From: Alphaproteobacteria bacterium
Lineage (GTDB): Bacteria > Pseudomonadota > Alphaproteobacteria > Acetobacterales > Acetobacteraceae
Assembly (NCBI GenBank): GCA_020850755.1
Contig: JADZEB010000033.1
Span: forward strand, 1 to 64,000
Direction: 5' to 3'
DNA: 64,000 nt
The notes below the pieces were generated by a model. The model saw only the letters and a list, made by a program, of their open reading frames with translations. It had not been told where the DNA came from and searched no databases. This document shows, one piece after another, positions 46,039 through 54,723 of this stretch (the first letter of the stretch is position 1; each line of letters begins with the position of its first letter). The position numbers and the translations under genes are program-made.

Positions 46039-46944
46039 CTACTGTGCGGCGGCGGCTCCCGGCAATAGGCCGAGCTTTGCCAGCACCGCCCGCAGCGCCG
46101 GACGATCCGCCTCCGGCAGGGGCAGGCGCGGCGGGCGCGGCGGCCCCATCGACATTCCCATCATGCCGAGCGCGGCCTTGGTGCCGGCGACATAGCGCGG
46201 CCCGCCCACCCAGCCGAGCAGCGGCGTGATGCGGCGGTAAAGCGCGAGCGCCGCGTCCATGTCCCTGTGGTCGGCCACCAACGTGAACAGGTCGGCCGAG
46301 GCGCGCGGGATGATGTTGGAGCACACCGCCACCCAGCCCTGGGCGCCGAGCCAGAAGCTCTCGTAGCCGAGCACGCCGGCGAACACGGTCATGCGCTCGC
46401 CGCAGAGATCGATGATGTCGCGCACGCGCGTGACCTCGAGCGTGCTCTCCTTGATGTAGAGGCAATTGGCGATGCGCGAGAGGCGCGCGACCAGGGCCGG
46501 GCGCATGTCCACATTGGCGGTGGCCGGATTGTTGTAGAGCATCACCGGAATGCCGATCGCCTCGCCGATGCGCCGGTAATGCTCGAACAGCTCGTCGTCG
46601 GTCGGCACCGAATAGAAGGGCGGGATGACCATCACCCCGTCCGCGCCCATCGCCTCGGCATCCTTCGAGAAGGCCACCGCCTCGTCCGTCCATTCGGCGC
46701 CGGTGCCCACCAGCACCGGCACGCGGCCGGCGGCGGTCTTGACCACCGTCTCGATCACCTCGGCGCGCTCCTCGCGGCGCAGCGACAGGAACTCGCCGGT
46801 CGAGCCGAGCGGGATCAGGCCGTGGATGCCCTCGCTGATCTGGAACTCGACCAGGCGCCGGAGCGCGGGCACGTCCACCCGCGCTCCGTCGGCGGTGAAG
46901 GGGGTGACCAGGACGGTGTAGGTGCCGCGGAAGCTCTTGGCCAT
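46039..46944 (-). CDS. DapA/NAL-family lyase, canonical active site
   Basis: A 301-residue TIM-barrel lyase. The conserved residues are present: PLGSTGEFLSL (GSTGE loop), IPPFYSVPTDDE, VMLYNNPATAN (catalytic Tyr) and CLYIKESTLE (Schiff-base Lys). Beside an opine/hydroxyproline-dehydrogenase-type enzyme, a likely role is the deaminase or aldolase step that follows FAD-dependent oxidation, as LhpC does for 1-pyrroline-4-hydroxy-2-carboxylate; this is an inference from context. The gene is divergent from the flavoprotein gene, with 163 bp between them, and leads the minus-strand set with the SBP and permease. Confidence 0.88.
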   Translation of the reverse strand: MAKSFRGTYTVLVTPFTADGARVDVPALRRLVEFQISEGIHGLIPLGSTGEFLSLRREERAEVIETVVKTAAGRVPVLVGTGAEWTDEAVAFSKDAEAMGADGVMVIPPFYSVPTDDELFEHYRRIGEAIGIPVMLYNNPATANVDMRPALVARLSRIANCLYIKESTLEVTRVRDIIDLCGERMTVFAGVLGYESFWLGAQGWVAVCSNIIPRASADLFTLVADHRDMDAALALYRRITPLLGWVGGPRYVAGTKAALGMMGMSMGPPRPPRLPLPEADRPALRAVLAKLGLLPGAAAAQ

Positions 46945-47107
46945 GAGGGACTTGCCTTGACGAAAAGGGGGCGGCGGGCGGGATGCGGGCCATCGCCCGC
47001 ATTGCCGGGCACGGGCCTTGTGTGCGAGGAAAAGGATAGCCAGTCCTGGCACCCGCTCCCAGCAGGATTCTCGCTCGCAGCGGCCAATCCCCGAGCCTCG
47101 GCACCCG

Positions 47108-50083
47108 ATGCGCCTTTCCGGCCCTCGCTTCTGCCCCGTCGCCGCGCCGATCCGCTTCACCGTCGACGGCGCACCGATCGAGGCGCTGCCGGGCGAGACC
47201 ATCGCCGCCGCGCTGTCGGCCGCGGGGCAGGCCGTGTTCCGCCGCACCGCCTCGGACGCGCCGCGCGGGCTCTGGTGCGGCATGGGCGCCTGCTTCGACT
47301 GCATCGTCACGGTGGACGGCCGCATCGGCCAGCGCGCCTGCATGGTCAAGGCCGAGCCCGGCATGGTGGTGCGCTCGGCCGCCCCGCGCGGCGATGACGC
47401 CGATCCCCTGGCAGTGCTGGCCGAGGATCCGGGCGGCACCGATCCTGGCGAGGAGTCTTGCGACGTGCTGGTGGTGGGGGGCGGCCCCGCCGGCCTTGCC
47501 GCCGCGACCGAGGCGGCCCGCGCTCTTGCCGGACGCGGCGACGGTGCCGCCCCGCGCGTGGTGCTGCTGGACGAGCGGGCGCAGCCCGGCGGGCAGTATT
47601 TCAAGCCGCTGGCCGAGAGCCACCGCTTCCGGCGCGGCAGGCCCGCGGACCGCCAGTTCGCCGCCGGCCTCGCGCGCACGGCCGACGCCCGCGCCGCCGG
47701 GGTCGAGATCGTCAGCGGCGCGACGGTCTGGGGCGCTTTCGGCGCGCAGGAGGTGGGCGCGATCGTCGATGGCCGCGTGCTCCTGTTCCGTCCGCGCCAG
47801 CTCGTGCTCGCCCCCGGCGCCTATGAGCGGCCGGTGCCGATCCCGGGCTGGACGCTGCCAGGCGTGATGACGACGGGTGCGGTGCAGACGCTCGCGCGCG
47901 CCTATCGCGTCGCGCCGGGCGAGCGCGTGCTGATCGCCGGCAACGGCCCGCTCAACCTGCAACTGGCCGTCGAACTTCTGGAGGGCGGGGCGAAGGTCGT
48001 GGCGGTGTTGGAGGCTGCGCCGCCGATCCGTCCCGCGCAATGGTCCACCCTGGCGCGCATGGCCCTGGCCGCGCCCGGCCTTGCCGTCGATGGCCTGCGC
48101 TACCTCGCCCGCCTGCGCCGTGCCGGCGTAACGGTCTTGTGGAGCGCTTCTGTGCTCGCGGCCGAGCCCGGCCCCGACGGCCGCTTCGCCCGCGCACGCA
48201 TCGCCACGACCGGGGGCGAGCGGATCATTGCCGCCGATGCGCTGGCACTCGGCTACGGGTTCGTGCCGTCGAGCGAGATCGCGCGCGCGCTCGGCTGCGC
48301 GCACCGCTTCGTCGATCGCCATCTCGGCTACCTGGCTGCCGAGACCGACGCCGAGGGCCGCAGCAGCGTGCCCGGCCTGTTCATCGTCGGCGACGGCGCC
48401 GAGATGGGCGGGGCGCGCGTGGCCGAGGCGCGCGGCGCGCTGGCCGGGCTGGCGGCGGCCGTGGCGCTTGGGGCGCGCATCGATCCCTTGCCACGGCAGG
48501 TCGCGCGCGCCGCACTCGCCCGCGCCGAGCGCTTCCAGCGCGCGCTGTGGGAGTTGTTCGCGGCCCCGCCGGTCGATGCCGGCGCGATCGCGGATGGGAC
48601 GATCATCTGCCGCTGCGAGGAGGTCACGGCCGGCGCGGTGCGCGCGGCGATCGGCGACGGTTTCGCGGCACTCGGCCCGATCAAGCGGCTGACGCGCGCC
48701 GGGATGGGCCGCTGCCAGGGCCGCTACTGCGCGGCCACCCTCGCGCGGCTGGCGGCCGAGGCGCGAGGCACGCGGCCAGCGCCGCAGGATTTCTTCGCCC
48801 CGCGCCTTCCGGCCAAGCCGGTGCCGGCTGCGGCCCTCGCCTTCGAGCAGGCGGAATGGAGCGGCTATCGTGCCGGCGCGCCCCCCGATCTGTTGCGGCT
48901 GCGCTCGCACCCGGAAGCGGCCGCGCTGCCCGCGCCTGCGCGCGCCTGCGACGTGCTGGTGATCGGCGGCGGCGTGATCGGCACCTGCATCGCGCTCTCT
49001 GCCGCGCGGCGCGGCCTCGACGTGCTGGTGGCCGAGCGCGACGAGGTCAACCTGCAAGCCTCGGGCGCCAACGCCGGCTCGCTGCATGTGCAGATGCTCT
49101 CCTTCGATTTCGGCCCGCGCCAGGCCGAGGGCGGCGGCATGGCGGCCGAGATGCTGCGCATCGCGCCGCGCGCGGTGCATCTGTGGCAAGGGCTCGCCGC
49201 CGCGGCCGGCGAGGATTTCGAGATCCGCCTCGGCGGCGGACTGATCGTGGCCGAGACCGAGGCCGAGATGCGCCGCCTCGAGGCCAAGGTCGCTGCCGAA
49301 AGCCGCTACGGTGTCGAGAACCGGCTCGTGGACGGGGCGGAGCTGCGCCGCATCGCCCCGCACCTGTCCGAACGGCTGATCGGGGCGGAGTTCTGCCCGC
49401 TCGAAGGCAAGATCAACCCGCTGCGCGCAACCTACGCCGCGATGCGGCTGGCGCAGCAGGCCGGCGCCCGCTTCCTGCGCGGGACGGAGGTGCTCTCCCT
49501 CGCGCGCGAGAGCGGCACCAGCGGCTGGCGCGTCGGCACCAGCGCGGGCGAGATCCGCGCCGGGCGCGTCGTCATCGCCGCCGGCGCCTGGAGCCCGCAT
49601 CTCGGCCGGCTGGTCGGGCTCGATCTGCCGATCCGCGGCGCGCCATTGCAGATGCTGGTCACGGAACCCGCCCCGCCGCTCCTCGGCCAGCTTGTCGGCC
49701 ATGCCGGCCGGCACCTCACGCTCAAGCAGGCCGAGACGGGCGGGCTGATCATCGGCGGCGGCTGGCCGGCCGGGCGCGACCCGGATACGGGCGGGGCGCG
49801 CAACCTGCGCGCCAGCATCCAGGGCAATCTGTGGGTCGCGCGTCGCGTGCTGCCGGCGCTTGCCGGGCTGCACCTGATCCGCGCCTGGGCGGCGATGAAT
49901 GTCAGCGTCGATGGCGGCCCGCTCCTCGGCCCCGTGCCGGGCCATCCCGGCCTGTTCATCGCCGCCACCACCAACGGCTATACGCTTGCGCCGGCGATCG
50001 GCGAGATGATGGCCGACTGCCTCGCCGCCGGCGGCAGGCCCGGCGACGAACTCGGCATCTTCGGCCTCGCGCGTTTCGCGTGA
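47108..50083 (+). CDS. Three-part fused FAD/iron-sulfur dehydrogenase (HcnA-HcnB-HcnC / opine or D-hydroxyproline dehydrogenase type)
   Basis: A 991-residue fusion of three proteins that are usually separate subunits. Residues 1-95 form a [2Fe-2S] domain with Cys57, Cys62, Cys65 and Cys78. Residues 118 to about 600 form the HcnB/OoxA-like FAD/NAD-type oxidoreductase with GGGPAG at 124-129 and a BFD-type [2Fe-2S] site (Cys501, Cys503, Cys536, Cys541). Residues about 615-991 form a DAO-family amino-acid oxidase with IGGGVIG near 620 and a C-terminal GLFIAATTNGYTLAPAIGEMMADCL. Homologous three-subunit enzymes oxidise octopine, nopaline, glycine or D-hydroxyproline. The start at 47108 is the first ATG at the ferredoxin domain; no stop or frameshift interrupts the reading frame. 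Substrate unknown; the neighbouring DapA-type lyase fits an imine-to-oxo-acid pathway. Confidence 0.9.
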   Translation: MRLSGPRFCPVAAPIRFTVDGAPIEALPGETIAAALSAAGQAVFRRTASDAPRGLWCGMGACFDCIVTVDGRIGQRACMVKAEPGMVVRSAAPRGDDADPLAVLAEDPGGTDPGEESCDVLVVGGGPAGLAAATEAARALAGRGDGAAPRVVLLDERAQPGGQYFKPLAESHRFRRGRPADRQFAAGLARTADARAAGVEIVSGATVWGAFGAQEVGAIVDGRVLLFRPRQLVLAPGAYERPVPIPGWTLPGVMTTGAVQTLARAYRVAPGERVLIAGNGPLNLQLAVELLEGGAKVVAVLEAAPPIRPAQWSTLARMALAAPGLAVDGLRYLARLRRAGVTVLWSASVLAAEPGPDGRFARARIATTGGERIIAADALALGYGFVPSSEIARALGCAHRFVDRHLGYLAAETDAEGRSSVPGLFIVGDGAEMGGARVAEARGALAGLAAAVALGARIDPLPRQVARAALARAERFQRALWELFAAPPVDAGAIADGTIICRCEEVTAGAVRAAIGDGFAALGPIKRLTRAGMGRCQGRYCAATLARLAAEARGTRPAPQDFFAPRLPAKPVPAAALAFEQAEWSGYRAGAPPDLLRLRSHPEAAALPAPARACDVLVIGGGVIGTCIALSAARRGLDVLVAERDEVNLQASGANAGSLHVQMLSFDFGPRQAEGGGMAAEMLRIAPRAVHLWQGLAAAAGEDFEIRLGGGLIVAETEAEMRRLEAKVAAESRYGVENRLVDGAELRRIAPHLSERLIGAEFCPLEGKINPLRATYAAMRLAQQAGARFLRGTEVLSLARESGTSGWRVGTSAGEIRAGRVVIAAGAWSPHLGRLVGLDLPIRGAPLQMLVTEPAPPLLGQLVGHAGRHLTLKQAETGGLIIGGGWPAGRDPDTGGARNLRASIQGNLWVARRVLPALAGLHLIRAWAAMNVSVDGGPLLGPVPGHPGLFIAATTNGYTLAPAIGEMMADCLAAGGRPGDELGIFGLARFA

Positions 50084-50150
50084 CGATTCGTGACGCGCGC
50101 GGGCGCGCGCGGTATCGTCGCCACGGCGCGACCGGCACGGAGGGCGGAGC

Positions 50151-51602
50151 ATGAGCGATCTCGATCTGGTGGTGCGCGGTGGCACCGTGGCGACAGCGAG
50201 CGGCGCGATGCGCACCGATGTCGGCATCCGCGGCGGACGCATCGCCGCGCTCGGCGAAAGCCTCAAGGGTGGCGCGCGCGAGATCGACGCGGCAGGCCTG
50301 CTCCTGCTGCCGGGCGGGGTCGATACCCATTGCCATATCGAGCAGCCCGAGGCCGACGGCACGGTGCACGAGGACAGCTTCGTCACCGCCTCGGCCGCGG
50401 CGCTGGCCGGCGGCACCACCACCGCGATCTGCTTCTCGCCGCAGTTCAAGGGCCATCCGATCGCCGCCACCCTCCCAGGCTATCGCGCGCGGGCCCGCAA
50501 GGCGATGATCGACTACAGCTTCCACCAGATCATCACCGATCCGACCGATGACGTTCTCGGCCGCGAGATACCGGCCCTGATCGCGGACGGCATCCGCTCG
50601 CTCAAGGTCTTCATGACCTACGATCCCTTGCATGTGGACGACCGCCAGCTCCTGCGCATCCTGGCCGTGGCGCGGCGGCATGGCGCGCTGGTGACGGTGC
50701 ACTGCGAGAACTACGAGGCGATCCGCTGGCGCACCGAGGCGCTGCTCGCGGCGGGCCTGACGGCGCCGAAATACCATGCCTGGTCGCGCCCGCCGGTGGT
50801 GGAACGCGAGGCCACGCATCGCGCCATCGCGCTGGCCGAGCTGGTCGATCAGCCGATCCAGATCTTCCACGTCTCCTGCGACGAGGCCGCCGAGGAGATC
50901 GCCCGGGCCCGTGCACGCGGCCAGAAGGTGTGGGGCGAGACCTGCCCGCAATATTTCGTGCTCGGCGCCGCCGACATGGACCGCCCCGGCTTCGAGGGTG
51001 CCAAGTTCATGTGCAGCCCGGCGCCGCGCGATGCGGCGGAAAGCGAGAAGCTGTGGCGCCATGTCGCGCGCGGAACGCTGGATGTGATCTCGTCGGATCA
51101 TTGCGGCTACAGCTACGAGGGCGACAAGGGCAAGCGCCTGCACGGCGCCGATGCGTCCTTCCCCGACATCCCGAACGGCATCCCCGGCGTGCAGACAAGG
51201 CTCGCCATTGCCTTCAGCGAGGGGGTGGGCAAGGGGCGGATCGACCTCGCGCAGTTCGTGGCGCTGACCGCCACCAACCCCGCGCGCTTGTTCGGGCTCT
51301 ATCCGCGCAAGGGCGCGATCGCGGTCGGCAGCGATGCAGACATCGTGCTGTGGGACACGGCCAGGCGCGTTCGCATCAGCAACGGCCTGTTGCGCCACGC
51401 CATCGACTACACGCCCTACGAAGGGCTGGAGGTGACCGGCTGGCCGGTGCTGACGCTCTCGCGCGGCGAGGTTGTCGCGCGCGACGGCGTGGTGCAGGCC
51501 GAGCCGGGACGCGGGCAGTTCCTGGCACGCGGCCCCTACGACCTGATCCGCCCGACCGGGAGGCTCGCCAACGGCTTCGACGCGGCGCCGGCCTTGCCGT
51601 AG
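50151..51602 (+). CDS. Dihydropyrimidinase/hydantoinase
   Basis: A 483-residue amidohydrolase, normal length. The metal ligands are in GVDTHCHIEQPEADG (HxH), the carboxylated lysine in SLKVFMTYDP, and further histidines in VTVHCENYEAI and IFHVSCDEAAEE; the last metal ligand is an Asp in VISSDHCGY. It opens dihydropyrimidine or hydantoin rings. GGAGGGCGGAGC stands before ATG 50151. It lies 67 bp after the fused flavoprotein gene on the same strand and next to an M20 hydrolase gene, an arrangement that would fit stepwise cleavage of a cyclic ureide or amide. Its stop codon is the start of a partial copy of the intergenic mosaic element. Confidence 0.92.
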   Translation: MSDLDLVVRGGTVATASGAMRTDVGIRGGRIAALGESLKGGAREIDAAGLLLLPGGVDTHCHIEQPEADGTVHEDSFVTASAAALAGGTTTAICFSPQFKGHPIAATLPGYRARARKAMIDYSFHQIITDPTDDVLGREIPALIADGIRSLKVFMTYDPLHVDDRQLLRILAVARRHGALVTVHCENYEAIRWRTEALLAAGLTAPKYHAWSRPPVVEREATHRAIALAELVDQPIQIFHVSCDEAAEEIARARARGQKVWGETCPQYFVLGAADMDRPGFEGAKFMCSPAPRDAAESEKLWRHVARGTLDVISSDHCGYSYEGDKGKRLHGADASFPDIPNGIPGVQTRLAIAFSEGVGKGRIDLAQFVALTATNPARLFGLYPRKGAIAVGSDADIVLWDTARRVRISNGLLRHAIDYTPYEGLEVTGWPVLTLSRGEVVARDGVVQAEPGRGQFLARGPYDLIRPTGRLANGFDAAPALP

Positions 51603-51616
51603 GGCACGATCCGTTC
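51600..51616. repeat. Partial copy of the mosaic intergenic element's left end
   Basis: TAGGGCACGATCCGTTC differs at one position from the left end of the element at 35792-35808 (TAGGGCACGTTCCGTTC). The hairpin partner is not found downstream, so it is a remnant or a chance match. It begins with the TAG stop codon of the hydantoinase gene. Confidence 0.45.
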
Positions 51617-51679
51617 ACGTGGCCGCGGTCGGATGGAAAGCGCCCTGGCGAACGGCCACTCGCGCTCCTCGCCGGATCG

Positions 51680-52984
51680 TCAGCGCGCCCCGCACCAGTC
51701 CGCGATCAACGCAGCCACCACCGCGACACCGCGCTGGTAGTCGGCCACGTCCACCCACTCGTCGCGGCCGCCATTCTGCGTCAGGTCGCCGCAGAGCGGG
51801 CCCAGGCCGACGCAGGGAATGCCGCTCTGCACCATCGGGTTGCGGATGTCGGACGATGTGTGCAGCGGATTGATCTCGGGCGCGGTGCCGGTGCCGCGCC
51901 GCACCGCCTCGCTGGTCGCGCGCCAGAGCGGATGGTCGAGCGGCACCTCGGCGCCGGTGACGCCGGAGACGAAGGTGAGTTCAGGCGGGCGGGCGCGCAG
52001 ATCGGCGTCCGCCGCAACGGCATCGCGCAGCGCCGCCTCCACCTCGGCCTGCACGGCGGCAAGCTTCTCCCCCGGCGGGAAGGAGAGCGCGCAGGACAGG
52101 CGCACCGCCGGGGCCACGCGCGAGGCGCGACCATCGCCAAGCGTCGTGATGTTGCCGATCAGCAGGTTGGTGGAGCGCCCGATCGCCGCATGCAAGGCGG
52201 GATGATGCACGCGTGCCCCGCGCCGCGCATCCAACGCCTTCAGCGCCGCCACCACGAGCATCGCCTTCTCGATCGGGTTGACGGCGGTGTGGGCGAAGGC
52301 GGCATGGCCGGGTTCGCTCGTCTCCGGCGGCCGTCCATGCACCAGGATGCGGAAGATGAGCTGGCCGGAGGCGAGCGCCTTCACCTCGCGCATGCCGACC
52401 CCGCTCTCGGCCGGGTGGAGATAGACAGCGGCATCGGCCGCAACCCCGCCATGCAGAAGCCCATGCACGCCGCGCGCGTGCCGCTTCGAGGGCGTGCTGG
52501 CGAGGATCACGTCGCCCGCCGGCCGGATGCCCGCCACCACCACCGCCCGCACGGCCTCGATCATGGTGGCGACGCCGGCGAGGTCGTCGGCCACGCCCCA
52601 GCCATGGATGCGCCCGCCATCGACCGCGCCGGCGAAGGGATCGTGCCGCCACCCATGATCGGGCTGGAACGGCTCGCCATCGGGATGGGCGAAGAAGATC
52701 AGGCTGCGACCGCCGCCGGTGCCTTTCAGGCGCGCCAGGATTGCCACCCGTTCCTCGGTCGCGGTGGCCTCCTCGAGCGCGAACTCCTCGCGCAGCCTGA
52801 TCGATGCCGGACGGTAGCGGCGATGCTCGACCTCGCAGCCGAGGGCGCGCGCGGCCTCCGCCCAGCGCGCCTGGACCGCCTCCTCGCCCTGCTTTTGCAG
52901 GCGGATCAACTCCTGCAGGAAGCCGAGCGCGCCTTCGCGTCCGGCCGCCGCCGCCTCGTCCACCCGCGCCGCAACATCGCTCAT
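51680..52984 (-). CDS. M20-family metallohydrolase (ArgE/DapE/carboxypeptidase type)
   Basis: A 434-residue protein. The first metal ligand pair is in IFFAHPDGE (His-x-Asp), the bridging Asp in GWGVADDLAG, and the next acidic ligand in YLHPAESG. A small dimerisation domain follows in the middle and a C-terminal TQNGGRDEWVDVADY. M20 enzymes remove acyl or carbamoyl groups from amino acids or cut dipeptides. The local motif SGVGMREVKALASG and STPSKRHARGVHG are specific for a subfamily of unknown substrate. GGGAAGG precedes the ATG. It is transcribed convergently to the hydantoinase and divergently from the peptide-type ABC operon. Confidence 0.9.
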   Translation of the reverse strand: MSDVAARVDEAAAAGREGALGFLQELIRLQKQGEEAVQARWAEAARALGCEVEHRRYRPASIRLREEFALEEATATEERVAILARLKGTGGGRSLIFFAHPDGEPFQPDHGWRHDPFAGAVDGGRIHGWGVADDLAGVATMIEAVRAVVVAGIRPAGDVILASTPSKRHARGVHGLLHGGVAADAAVYLHPAESGVGMREVKALASGQLIFRILVHGRPPETSEPGHAAFAHTAVNPIEKAMLVVAALKALDARRGARVHHPALHAAIGRSTNLLIGNITTLGDGRASRVAPAVRLSCALSFPPGEKLAAVQAEVEAALRDAVAADADLRARPPELTFVSGVTGAEVPLDHPLWRATSEAVRRGTGTAPEINPLHTSSDIRNPMVQSGIPCVGLGPLCGDLTQNGGRDEWVDVADYQRGVAVVAALIADWCGAR

Positions 52985-53159
52985 GGCTGCCGATCCTTCC
53001 CTGCCTGGCGCCGATGCTCGGCGCCCACGCCTTCGAAGTCAATGCCGCCCTCCGGCATGATCCGTAGGTTTCGGAATTGCAGCGGACAAGCAGAAGTGGC
53101 ACCCTCCATCGAAATGGATCGATAGGCGCGTCAATGCGCCATCGGGGGAGGCAACAGCA

Positions 53160-54707
53160 ATGAGCAACACCATCAATCGCCGTGGCGTGCTTGGGCTTGG
53201 CGCCGGTCTCGCTGCCGCAACGATCCTGCCCCAGGGAGCCGCGGCGCAGCCGCGCGGCACCGTGACGGCTTCGCTTCTCGGCAACCTGCCCAACATCCAT
53301 CCCTGGCATGTCGGCAACATCGAGACGGGCGCGGCGAACCTGCTTGCCTTCTCGAACCTGCTCAAGATCAAGGCCGACGGCACGCTCGAGCCGGATGTCG
53401 CGGCGCGCATGCCGGACGTGACCGAGGACGGGCTCAACTACACCTTCGAGCTGCGCCGCGACGTGCGCTTCCACAATGGCGACCGCCTGACCTCGGCCGA
53501 CGTGGTCTACAGCTACGAGAAATACCTCACCACCGCGCGCCGACGCGGCAATCTGCGCCGCTTCATCAAGGAGGTGAAGGCGGACGGCGACTATGTGGTC
53601 AAGGTGACCCTCGGCGAACCCTGGGCCGGCTGGATGCAGCTGATGGGCTACGAGGCGGCAATCGTGCGCAATGGCAGCGACGTGACCAACGAGGGCAGCA
53701 CGGGTGAGAGCTTGTATCGCGGCAGCCGCATGGCGGGCTCCGGCCCCTTCATCCCGAAGAACTTCCAGCCCGACGTCGTCGCCGAGTTCGAGGCGTTCGG
53801 CGACTATTTCGGCGGTGCCCCGGCGACGCAGACCGTGCGCCTCGTGCGGGTGCCGGATGCCGCCACCCAGCTTGCCAACCTGCGCACCGGCACGGTGGAC
53901 ATCATCTCGAACTGCCCGCCCAAGGATTTCGCGCCGATGCGCCAGACGGCGGGATTCCGCGGCGAGGCGCGCCCCTCGGCCGGCATCTTCTACATGCCGA
54001 TGAACGTCGCCAAGCCGCCATTCGACAACGTGCATCTGCGCCGCGCCATCAACTGCGCGATCGACCGCGACTATATCTGCGAGGAGATCTATTCCGGCCT
54101 CGCCACCGCCTCGGCGCTGCCGGCGGCGCCGAGCGAGTACTGGTACGATGCCGACATGGCGAAGGAGCTCGCCTACGATCCCGATCGCGCCCGGTTCCAT
54201 CTGCGCCAGGCCAACATGCCGCGCGGCTTCGCCTTCGAGGCGATCGTGCCCGCGCCTTCCGCCTATGTCGAGGCGCGCGAGGCGGCGGTGGTCATGCAGG
54301 CCAACTTCGCCGAGGTGGGCATCCGCATGAACATCCGCCAGACCGACTTCGTTTCGATGTATCGCAGCGCGCAGAATGGCGACTGGCAGGCATTCCCGCA
54401 CCCCTCGATGCAGTCCTCGATCGAGGGCTACCTGATCTGGAACAACTACCACAAGGACGGCAACCAGGCGCGCTGGATGGGCTATCGCAACGCCGACTAC
54501 GAGCAGGCGGTGATGGAGAGCTTCCGCTTCGTCCAGCCGGACCGCAAGCTGCCCGCGCTCAAGCGCGTGTTGCGCCATCTGGTCAACGACTGCCCGGCCC
54601 TGTTCATCGGCCGGCTCAACGCCTACCATCTCTGGCGCGCCGACATCTCCGGCTTCGGGCCACGCTACTCCTACTTCATGGACCTGACGCAGGTGCGCCG
54701 CGGCTGA
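53160..54707 (+). CDS. Peptide-type ABC transporter substrate-binding protein
   Basis: A 515-residue SBP family 5 protein. The signal has an RR motif (NTINRRGVLGLGAGLAAATIL) and ends near residue 29. Typical segments are LEPDVAARMPDVTEDGLNYTFELRRDVRFHNGDRLTSADVVYSYEKY and PFDNVHLRRAINCAIDRDYI. The family binds dipeptides, oligopeptides, nickel or other small ligands. GGGGGAGG precedes ATG 53160. Just upstream, ATCGA and TCGAT form an inverted repeat (53108-53123) in the divergent promoter region shared with the M20 gene. It is the first gene of a five-gene operon. Confidence 0.94.
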   Translation: MSNTINRRGVLGLGAGLAAATILPQGAAAQPRGTVTASLLGNLPNIHPWHVGNIETGAANLLAFSNLLKIKADGTLEPDVAARMPDVTEDGLNYTFELRRDVRFHNGDRLTSADVVYSYEKYLTTARRRGNLRRFIKEVKADGDYVVKVTLGEPWAGWMQLMGYEAAIVRNGSDVTNEGSTGESLYRGSRMAGSGPFIPKNFQPDVVAEFEAFGDYFGGAPATQTVRLVRVPDAATQLANLRTGTVDIISNCPPKDFAPMRQTAGFRGEARPSAGIFYMPMNVAKPPFDNVHLRRAINCAIDRDYICEEIYSGLATASALPAAPSEYWYDADMAKELAYDPDRARFHLRQANMPRGFAFEAIVPAPSAYVEAREAAVVMQANFAEVGIRMNIRQTDFVSMYRSAQNGDWQAFPHPSMQSSIEGYLIWNNYHKDGNQARWMGYRNADYEQAVMESFRFVQPDRKLPALKRVLRHLVNDCPALFIGRLNAYHLWRADISGFGPRYSYFMDLTQVRRG

Positions 54708-54723
54708 ACGGGGCAGCGGCGCC

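Noticed and set aside
44963-50470. 1835-codon open frame on the minus strand opposite the fused flavoprotein gene
   Set aside because: The composition is Arg/Ala/Gly/His-rich and without motifs, and it covers several real genes on both strands. It is a GC-driven shadow.
53101-53125. Sigma-54 promoter in front of the peptide-type ABC operon (TGGCAC at 53096)
   Set aside because: TGGCAC is present but there is no TTGCA/TTGCT at the required spacing.
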